Below, piece by piece: positions 58,085-64,000 of a stretch of 64,000 nt of DNA. Both the position numbers and the translations under genes were made by a program. The notes under the pieces were generated by a model, which did no database searches, was not told the origin of the DNA, and was given only the letters and a program-made list of their open reading frames with translations. The stretch is from Actinoplanes sp. DH11 (GTDB taxonomy: Bacteria > Actinomycetota > Actinomycetes > Mycobacteriales > Micromonosporaceae), in the NCBI RefSeq assembly GCF_020873875.1, contig NZ_JAHWGU010000003.1, positions 1 to 64,000 of the forward strand, written 5' to 3'. Positions within the stretch are counted from its first letter, which is position 1, and every line of letters starts with the position of its first letter.

Positions 58085-59095
58085 ATGACCATTGGCGCCG
58101 CGACCGCTGCCGCGCCGCGTCCGTCACCGTTCGTGCACACGGCTTTCGTCGTCGACGCTGACGGCGACCTGAGCATGCTGGTGTCCGATCTGCGCCGGTC
58201 GGTCGCACTCTACGACGAGGTGCTGGTGGTGGTCGGTGACCACACCCGCAGTGTGCTGACTGATCAAGGCGGCGACGTCGCCGCGGCGGTGCGCTGGGAC
58301 GACGTGGGCAAGCACTACCAGCGGCTGGGCTTCGCCTACGAAAGCTTCCGGCGGTACCTGGCCGACGCGCATCGGGCGCGCCGCCGGGTCCACGTGGTCG
58401 CCGAACCCGATCTTGTCACCGGCGTGGACGCCGCTCTGCGGGCCGACCGGGCTGCCGCCTACCTGGCGTATGAAGCGATGTGCAACCACACGTATGCGCT
58501 GGGTGGTGCCGCAGTCACCTGCGTCTGGGACAGCCGGTATCACCCGGAGAGCGTCCTGCGCGACGTCCGGACCACGCACTCCCACGAGCTCACCCCAGCC
58601 GGTCGCGTCCCGTCCTCGCACTACCTGCCACCGGAGCGCTACCTGGCCGACCACCGCGACACGGTGATGCGGCCACCGCCGGCGCACGTCGACCACGACA
58701 TCACCGTCGCCGAGGTCGCCGGACTCACCGACCTGCGTTCGACGGTGAGTGGCTGGGCGCTCGGGCACCGCTTCGCCGGGGAGGCGCTGGACGATCTGAT
58801 GGTGGCGGTCATCGAAGTGGCCACCAACGGACTGCGACACGGTGGTCCGCCGGTGCGTGTTCGTGCCTGGCACCACCATGACACGCTCGTCGTGCAGTGC
58901 GACGACGCCGGCGCCGGCCCGATCCCGGTGCTCGCGGGTTACCTCCGTCCTGATCCGCTGGCAGCGGTCGCGGGCGGCCGAGGGCTGTGGCTGGCCCGCC
59001 AGCTGGCCGACGTGGTGACCGTCGACTGCGTACCGGGCCGGACCTCGGTCAGACTGCACTTCCCGCATCAGGTCATGACGTCCGCCTCGGCATGA
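58085..59095 (+). CDS. MEDS-domain plus ATPase anti-sigma regulatory protein, second copy (336 aa)
   Basis: ATG 58085 is nine bases after GGAAG. MEDS domain at about 15-195 (FVHTAFVVDADGDLS, YDEVLVVVGDHTRS, AVTCVWDSRYHPESVLRDV, RTTHSHELTP), RsbW-type ATPase at about 210-330 (DDLMVAVIEVATNGLRHGG N-box, VQCDDAG, GRGLWLARQLADVV). It shares order and many blocks with the copy at 25.2 kb (for example YQRLGFAYE-FRRYL and VVAEPDL). It follows the hybrid kinase on the same strand. It is a strong candidate to hold the nearby sigma factor. Confidence 0.87.
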   Translation: MTIGAATAAAPRPSPFVHTAFVVDADGDLSMLVSDLRRSVALYDEVLVVVGDHTRSVLTDQGGDVAAAVRWDDVGKHYQRLGFAYESFRRYLADAHRARRRVHVVAEPDLVTGVDAALRADRAAAYLAYEAMCNHTYALGGAAVTCVWDSRYHPESVLRDVRTTHSHELTPAGRVPSSHYLPPERYLADHRDTVMRPPPAHVDHDITVAEVAGLTDLRSTVSGWALGHRFAGEALDDLMVAVIEVATNGLRHGGPPVRVRAWHHHDTLVVQCDDAGAGPIPVLAGYLRPDPLAAVAGGRGLWLARQLADVVTVDCVPGRTSVRLHFPHQVMTSASA

Positions 59096-59168
59096 CGTTC
59101 GCCGCGGACAGGGGCGCGCACGCCGGAGTCTCAGCAGGCAGCGTCGTGGGCCCGTCCGACGGGACTGG

Positions 59169-61112
59169 CTAGGTCGCCACGGCGACGAGCAAGGCGAGAT
59201 CGTCGCGGACCGGACCGGCAGAACTGCTCACGGCGCGGTTAAGCAGCGTATCAGCGACCGCCGCGGCCGACAGGGTCCCGCCGGGCAGAGCACCCACTTC
59301 GGCGGCGAGATCCTCCGGTTCGCGCGAGAAGACGCCGCCGCCTTCGGTGAAGCCGTCGGTGTAGCAGACCACGGCCGTGCCGGCGGTCAAGGCGATGGTC
59401 TCGCTGTGCAGGCGCAGCCGGGGCGTCGCCCCGAGCAACGTTCCCCGGCTGTCGGCCAGGCGGGCCGTGCCGTTGCGGGCGATCACGGGTGCGGGATGCC
59501 CGGCGCAGCTCAGCTGCAACTGTGAGCACCCACGTGCGCCGACGGACAGCAGCCCGTAGACGAGGGTGCAGAACCGTGCGTCGCCGAGCCGCAGCAGGGC
59601 CTGGTTGACCAGCGGCAGCACGTACGCGGGGTCGGGGGAGTGCTGGGCAGCGGTCCAGATGGTGTGCCGCACGAGCCCGGTTGCCGCGGCGGCTTCGGGT
59701 CCTTTGCCGCGGATGTCGCCGAGTGCCAGCACGTAGCGTCCGTCGGGCAGTGCGAAAGCGTCGTAGAAGTCGCCGCCGATGCGGGTGCCGTCGCCGTGCG
59801 GCAGGTACCGCGCGGCCAGATCCATGTTCGGGATCACCGGAAGCGTCGGTGGCAGCAGCGGACGCTGCAGAGCCTCGGCCACGGCGCGGACACTGTCGTT
59901 GAGGTGGTCCTGGCGGATGCCGACAGCGATCTGCCGGGCGATGGCGGGCAACGGCGCCAGCACGGCGGGGTCGGCCGTTGCGGGGTACACCACGCTCAGC
60001 ACGCCGACCCGCTGGTTCTCGCTCAGCAGTGGGTAGCTGAGTACGCCCGGCGAGGGTACGGCCGCCGGCTCGGAAGCATCGGTGATGCCGGTCGCCGCCC
60101 CGCTGGTGGCTCGCAAGGCGGACGGAGCGGTGCCCTCGCCGCCGGTCCAGATGGCTGCGGCGGTCAGGCCGAGATGGGTGGTGATGGCCTCCGTGCACCG
60201 ATGCAGCTTGCGGTCGAGGGATTCAGCGGCGGTCAGCGCGGCCGCGACCTGCGCGGACGCGATGGCCGCCTGGCTGCGCAGTGTCAGCTCGCGCTGAGCT
60301 TCCACCAGTTCGGTCACGTCCTCGATCAGGATGAGCAGACGGGTACGGCCGGTGTCGTCGATGCTGGGCTGCCCGGTGACCCGTAGATGACCGGTGACGC
60401 CGTCAGCTGCGGTGCGGTGGAAGGTGGCCGGCTTGGTGCCGTCGCCGGCGTCGTACCGGGCGGTGGCGAGGTATCCCGCCACCGCGCCCGGATCGTCGAA
60501 CAGTGCGGGTAGCCCGGTGTGCAGTGATCCGGGATCCCGCAGATCCAGCAGGTCGGCGGCGCGGGCGTTCCAGGCCAGCAGTTCGGTGGCGGTGCCGGTC
60601 AGGACGGCGCCGATCGGGGCCCGGCTGAGCAGTTCGCCGAAGAGCCGTTCGCCGAGCCGGGACTCGATACGTGTGCCGGCCGCGGCCAGGTGTGCTTGCG
60701 CCCCGGCCTGCATCGCCCGGTGCCGCCGCCGCGTGGCCAGCATCTGGAACAGTTCGTCGAGCAGCAGGCCCACGTGGTCGAGCTGATCCTCATGGATGCG
60801 CCGGACCCGTTCGCCGATCATGAGTGTCACCGCGTCCATGCCGCCGGCCGGCGGGGGGCCGACGATGATCACCGCCAGATGGCTGGTACCGGGCCGCAGC
60901 CGGTGCACGACTGCGGCCGGATCCGGTACCTGCGAGCCCAGGACCACGACGACGTCGTCCGCCTGCCGGCCGCTGACCGATCCGGTGACCGCGTCGACGG
61001 TCACGGCGGAAACCGGCAACGTGATCACCTGTGTGCCGGCGTGGCCGGCGTCCGCCCATGCCGGGGCGGCCGTGGTGCCGACGGCCACGATCCGGCGCGA
61101 CACGCCGGTCAC
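59169..61112 (-). CDS. PAS/GAF SpoIIE-type PP2C phosphatase (647 aa)
   Basis: An N-terminal region (about 1-100; VVVVLGSQVPDPAAVVHRL) lacks a clear family. A PAS-like domain follows at about 155-270 (APIGAVLTGTATELLAWNAR), a short coiled coil, a GAF-like domain at about 290-405, and the SpoIIE/PPM phosphatase at about 425-647 (IGGDFYDAFALP, LALGDIRGKGPEAAAATGLV, CYTDGFTEGG, RDDLALLVAVAT). Its start overlaps the stop of the acyl-CoA dehydrogenase by four bases (ATGA). It would dephosphorylate a STAS antagonist; none is adjacent here. Confidence 0.88.
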   Translation of the reverse strand: MTGVSRRIVAVGTTAAPAWADAGHAGTQVITLPVSAVTVDAVTGSVSGRQADDVVVVLGSQVPDPAAVVHRLRPGTSHLAVIIVGPPPAGGMDAVTLMIGERVRRIHEDQLDHVGLLLDELFQMLATRRRHRAMQAGAQAHLAAAGTRIESRLGERLFGELLSRAPIGAVLTGTATELLAWNARAADLLDLRDPGSLHTGLPALFDDPGAVAGYLATARYDAGDGTKPATFHRTAADGVTGHLRVTGQPSIDDTGRTRLLILIEDVTELVEAQRELTLRSQAAIASAQVAAALTAAESLDRKLHRCTEAITTHLGLTAAAIWTGGEGTAPSALRATSGAATGITDASEPAAVPSPGVLSYPLLSENQRVGVLSVVYPATADPAVLAPLPAIARQIAVGIRQDHLNDSVRAVAEALQRPLLPPTLPVIPNMDLAARYLPHGDGTRIGGDFYDAFALPDGRYVLALGDIRGKGPEAAAATGLVRHTIWTAAQHSPDPAYVLPLVNQALLRLGDARFCTLVYGLLSVGARGCSQLQLSCAGHPAPVIARNGTARLADSRGTLLGATPRLRLHSETIALTAGTAVVCYTDGFTEGGGVFSREPEDLAAEVGALPGGTLSAAAVADTLLNRAVSSSAGPVRDDLALLVAVAT

Positions 61113-62260
61113 TCCTGCAGCATCGGTTCGTCGAGCAGCGCCCGGCCGGCCCAGGTGCGCAGGATGTCGGTGGTCGGTGACATCACGTGCGCGGCGCGGC
61201 CGTCACGCAGCAGCCGCTGCAACGTCTCCTCGCCGGCGTACCCGATGCCGCCGACGATGGTCATCGCCTCGTTGGTGACCGACCCGACGGTGTCGGCGAT
61301 CTCCGCCTTGGCCGAGCACAGCGCCAGCAGTGCGGCCGGGCCACCGGCCTGGGCCTCCTCCGCGGCGAAGTACAGCAGGCGCCGGGCCCGCTCGACCTGA
61401 GCCCACATCCCACCGAGCCGGTGCTGCAGCACCGGCACCGACGCCAGCCGGCGACCGCTGTGGGTGTGCCGGCGCCGCCTGAGGTGATCACGGGCCACGT
61501 CGAACGCCGCCGCTGCCACACCCAGATAGGTGCCGGCCATCGCCATCAGGAAATACGGGGCGACGACGTTGAACACGAACCAGATCTCGTCACCGTGCTC
61601 GCCCAGCAGCTGCGACCGGCGCAGGCGCACGTCACGCAGCCGCAGCGACCGCGAGTCGTTGCCGCGCATGCCGAAGCCGTGCCACGCCGGTCCCCAGTGC
61701 ATTCCCGGGGTCTCCGCGTCCAGTGCCGCCATCGAGAAACTGCCGGTGGCCGAAGCCCCCGCGGCCAGGTTGACGACGTACGAGTCGACGTGCGGGCCGT
61801 TGGTGACGAAACTCTTCGTCCCGTTCAGCACGACGTCGTCGCCGTCGTCGTGCATGCGGGTCTGCGGCAACCAGAACTCGCTGCCCGTGCCGGGCTCCGA
61901 CAGCGCAAGCGTGGTCAGATGCTCGCCGGCGGCGATCGGGCGCAGATATCGCTGCTCGTGCCAGGCGGTGGCTTTGGCACCCAGCACCGCCGAGCCGACC
62001 AGATGCATGCCGAAGCAGATCGACGTGGACGCGCAGTAGCGGCCGGTGACCTCGCCGACGCGAGCCACCGCCAGCAAGCCGTGGCCGAGCCCGCCGAGGC
62101 GCTGCTCGACGACCAGACCGCCCAGCTCCCGCTGCAGCTCCTTCATGCTGGTCCTGGGCCAGCGTGCTTCCCTGTCCACCACCGCGGCCTCCGCGGCGAT
62201 CGTGGTCTCGGCGATCCGCTGCGCGGTAGCCAGCACAGCGCCGAGCTCGACCCTTGCCAC
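61109..62260 (-). CDS. Acyl-CoA dehydrogenase family protein (383 aa)
   Basis: GTG 62260 (VARVELGAVL) with GGAGGGG five to eight bases upstream. The flavin- and substrate-binding blocks of the family are visible: LALSEPGTGSEF, NGTKSFVTNGPHVDSYVV, the middle beta domain FSMAALDAETPG, and the C-terminal helices GGIGYAGEETLQRLLRDGRA and SPTTDILRTWAGRALL, where the usual G-T-x-E is P-T-T-D. Normal length. The acyl substrate is unknown. Translational coupling to a PP2C phosphatase gene is unusual and links a lipid or secondary-metabolite step to signalling, or may be chance. Confidence 0.88.
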   Translation of the reverse strand: MARVELGAVLATAQRIAETTIAAEAAVVDREARWPRTSMKELQRELGGLVVEQRLGGLGHGLLAVARVGEVTGRYCASTSICFGMHLVGSAVLGAKATAWHEQRYLRPIAAGEHLTTLALSEPGTGSEFWLPQTRMHDDGDDVVLNGTKSFVTNGPHVDSYVVNLAAGASATGSFSMAALDAETPGMHWGPAWHGFGMRGNDSRSLRLRDVRLRRSQLLGEHGDEIWFVFNVVAPYFLMAMAGTYLGVAAAAFDVARDHLRRRRHTHSGRRLASVPVLQHRLGGMWAQVERARRLLYFAAEEAQAGGPAALLALCSAKAEIADTVGSVTNEAMTIVGGIGYAGEETLQRLLRDGRAAHVMSPTTDILRTWAGRALLDEPMLQE

Positions 62261-62280
62261 GTCAACCCCTCCGTCATCCC

Positions 62281-62296
62281 GGCACACCTCTGTGCC
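62281..62296. promoter_or_regulatory. Inverted repeat upstream of the acyl-CoA dehydrogenase gene
   Basis: GGCACACCTCTGTGCC has perfect 6-base arms (GGCACA/TGTGCC) and a 4-base centre, 21 bases before the GTG start. Position and symmetry suit an operator; a small mRNA hairpin is the other option. Confidence 0.3.
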
Positions 62297-62422
62297 AGAG
62301 AGCAAGTATTGCCTGCCCGCTCGAACACCTGTGCCCCGGACCGGGTGCACGCGGCACGCGGGGTGCTGCGGCGCGGAGTTGGTGGCTGCGCCGGACGGCA
62401 GTGCCCAGGTGCTAGGTACGCC

Positions 62423-62587
62423 GTGGTCGAGCCGGCCGCGGAGCATCCCGCCACGCAGGCGCACGTACCTCGTTTCCTGCTCGTGGCAGGAGGAGCGGCG
62501 CTGCTCGGCATCTCGTGGCTCGTCAGCATCCCCCTCGGCGCCCTGGCGAACCTCCTCGGCGAGTTCTTGATGTCCCTGACGAGTTAG
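62423..62587 (+). CDS. Possible small membrane protein (54 aa)
   Basis: GTG 62423 opens VVEPAAEHPATQAHVPRF and a single hydrophobic helix (LLVAGGAALLGISWLVSIPL) with a short tail ending at TAG 62585-62587. The composition fits a bitopic membrane peptide. No clear ribosome-binding site. The rest of the gap 62261-62652 holds the inverted repeat above and nothing else I can name. Confidence 0.35.
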   Translation: MVEPAAEHPATQAHVPRFLLVAGGAALLGISWLVSIPLGALANLLGEFLMSLTS

Positions 62588-62652
62588 CAGCCACCTCAGG
62601 CACCCGCGACTCCGCTAAAAACAGGCTGTTCGCATAACCGCAGCCGCGCAGC

Positions 62653-64000
62653 CTATTTCGGCGGCGGTACGAAGGTGCACGCCTGTGTTGACGGTATGAG
62701 CTCGGCTCCGGCTTTGGTAGCGGACTGCATTTCTTTCTTGATCTTGTCCGTCGGGTACCAGGTGCGAGGTTCGGCGGGAAAGCCTGCCGCCAGCAGTTCG
62801 GCGTTCAGGTTCCGGTAGTCGGGCCCGTACAGCACGTACATCCGATTTGTCGGGCCCTGCACGACAGTCACCGCGTCCGTGCGGGAGAAACGCTGCCCGG
62901 AGAGATCGGTGGCGAACAGCGACCCGAGCCGTTTCTTCGCGACATGACTCGCGCATGCCTGCACAGCCGGAGACTCCTGCGCCAACCCTTCGAGTTGCAG
63001 CACAGGAGGAAACACATAGCCATCCGGGAGAATTCGCAGACGGTTCGGCGCCATCGGCAATTCACCCACGACGCCCGCACCGCTGGAAAGCGTCGTCACT
63101 GCGACAGAGTCTGTCGGCAGCCGGAGCAGTTGCCGGCCGCCCGGATGCCAGAACACGGTCATGCCGTCCGACGCACCCAGGCGCAGCATCCGGTCGGGAA
63201 TCTCAGGAGTCGGGCCGTCGGCAGTCCACTGCACTTCGACAACCGATGTGCGGATCCGTAGGAACGTTGACGATCCAGGTGCGACCGGAACTGCCAGGTT
63301 CTCCGGCCGCGCACCCGATACCTGCCGTGCGGCGTACATGCCGGCGAGAGTCAGGATCGCTACCGCCAGCACCGCCGCCGCTCGGCGCATCGGCGCTGAC
63401 GGCGCGACCGCGTACCGGTTCACCAACCACGCCGGTCCCGGCCTGCGCACCAGTATTACGCCGCAGACGGCAAGGACCGCGATCACGGCTACCAGCCCGG
63501 CCGCGGCTGGCAGCAGCCACGGCAGCTGCAGTGTCAGCGCCTTGGCGTATCCAACACCGATGTCTTCCGGCTCGAGTCCGAAACTGCCGTAGAACGCGTT
63601 GTAACCCAGCTGGATTGGTACGAACAGCAGCAGTCCCGCCAGCGCGACCGCGACGGAGACACCGCTGAGCGCAGCGGACCACGACCGATCGGTTGCCTCC
63701 GCCGCGGAGGTCGGCGCCTGAGCGGGATCGTGAGCGACGAGCATCCGGCCGTGAACAACCGGTTCGCGGTTGCCGATCCACCGGCGGGCCAGAGAACCGA
63801 AGGCCACCGGCAGTGCCAGCGAGCCTAGGTTCACCCCCATACCGGCGAACAGATCCGGGTACGGCTGCGCGGCCAGCACCATCACAGCGACAGCGACAGA
63901 CGCCGCCGTCACCGCAAACGTGCATCGCACGGCCACGATGGTGACCGCGGTCAGGAACAGCAGTGCGTGTACCGACTTGGCAAAGTCGCCCTCCAAGAAG
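62653..64000 (-). CDS. Membrane protein with large outside C-terminal domain (partial, 5' end off the right edge)
   Basis: The frame is open to the window edge; the TTG at 63996 is not a convincing start, so the N-terminus is missing. About five hydrophobic segments are present (from the edge to 63300), with a loop carrying YNAFYGSFGLEPEDIGVGYA between two of them. A soluble domain of about 210 residues follows the last helix (VLAVAILTLAGMYA), with two Cys (AVQACASHV and STQACTFVPPPK) that may form a disulphide outside the cell. The Y-G-x-x-P-E-D-I-G-V-x-Y motif is found in several actinobacterial membrane proteins of unknown role. No family name can be given. Confidence 0.7.
   Translation of the reverse strand, partial: FLEGDFAKSVHALLFLTAVTIVAVRCTFAVTAASVAVAVMVLAAQPYPDLFAGMGVNLGSLALPVAFGSLARRWIGNREPVVHGRMLVAHDPAQAPTSAAEATDRSWSAALSGVSVAVALAGLLLFVPIQLGYNAFYGSFGLEPEDIGVGYAKALTLQLPWLLPAAAGLVAVIAVLAVCGVILVRRPGPAWLVNRYAVAPSAPMRRAAAVLAVAILTLAGMYAARQVSGARPENLAVPVAPGSSTFLRIRTSVVEVQWTADGPTPEIPDRMLRLGASDGMTVFWHPGGRQLLRLPTDSVAVTTLSSGAGVVGELPMAPNRLRILPDGYVFPPVLQLEGLAQESPAVQACASHVAKKRLGSLFATDLSGQRFSRTDAVTVVQGPTNRMYVLYGPDYRNLNAELLAAGFPAEPRTWYPTDKIKKEMQSATKAGAELIPSTQACTFVPPPK

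Overview
The window is GC-rich DNA with actinobacterial features: dense third-position GC, many GTG starts, 4-base ATGA/GTGA overlaps, MEDS-ATPase anti-sigma proteins, SpoIIE-type phosphatases and a SigB/SigF-type sigma factor. A filamentous actinomycete of the Micromonosporaceae/Actinoplanes kind is the best guess. That placement is inferred from gene content only. No rRNA, tRNA or CRISPR array was seen.

Layout. (1) 1-7.9 kb: the edge of an IS21-type element, then small poorly known genes (DUF6578-like, an L7/L12 C-terminal-like protein, DUF4241-like, a SWIM zinc-finger protein with a frameshift, a PAP2-like membrane enzyme, an Ala/Pro-rich membrane protein) and two decayed genes. (2) 7.9-17.5 kb: two NarL-type two-component systems, a secreted PAF-acetylhydrolase-like lipase, a Fic remnant, a free EF-G domain IV-like protein, a vanadium-haloperoxidase-like enzyme and a DoxX protein. 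(3) 18.1-32.4 kb: a signalling island of STAS anti-anti-sigma factors, SpoIIE-type PP2C phosphatases, large PAS/GAF histidine kinases, a CheB-like protein, a MEDS-ATPase anti-sigma factor and a lone receiver. It ends at an anti-sigma (RsbW-like) gene remnant that abuts an IS5-type transposase remnant. (4) 32.5-50.3 kb: a four-gene minus-strand operon. In transcription order it encodes a 4,350-residue Tc-toxin A-subunit (TcA)-like protein carrying about 28 hemopexin-type repeats, an 806-residue protein with a duplicated module and NLS-like N-terminus, a membrane protein and a cytochrome P450. The last three are linked by 4-base overlaps. No TcB or TcC/RHS gene lies in the window. (5) 50.6-61.1 kb: the signalling island resumes with a methyl-accepting protein, a SigB/SigF-type sigma factor, a Nik1-like hybrid kinase with seven exact 276-bp repeats and eight HAMP domains, a second MEDS-ATPase and a PAS/GAF/PP2C phosphatase coupled to an acyl-CoA dehydrogenase. 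(6) 62.4-64 kb: a small membrane ORF and a membrane protein running off the right edge.

How it may fit together (inference): the kinases, phosphatases, STAS proteins and MEDS-ATPases look like parts of one or more partner-switching circuits controlling the local sigma factor. The TcA operon sits in the middle of that region and may be under its control. The TcA-hemopexin operon is the most unusual content. Several small genes break at C-runs in a way that one extra C would repair, so some apparent pseudogenes may be base-calling errors.
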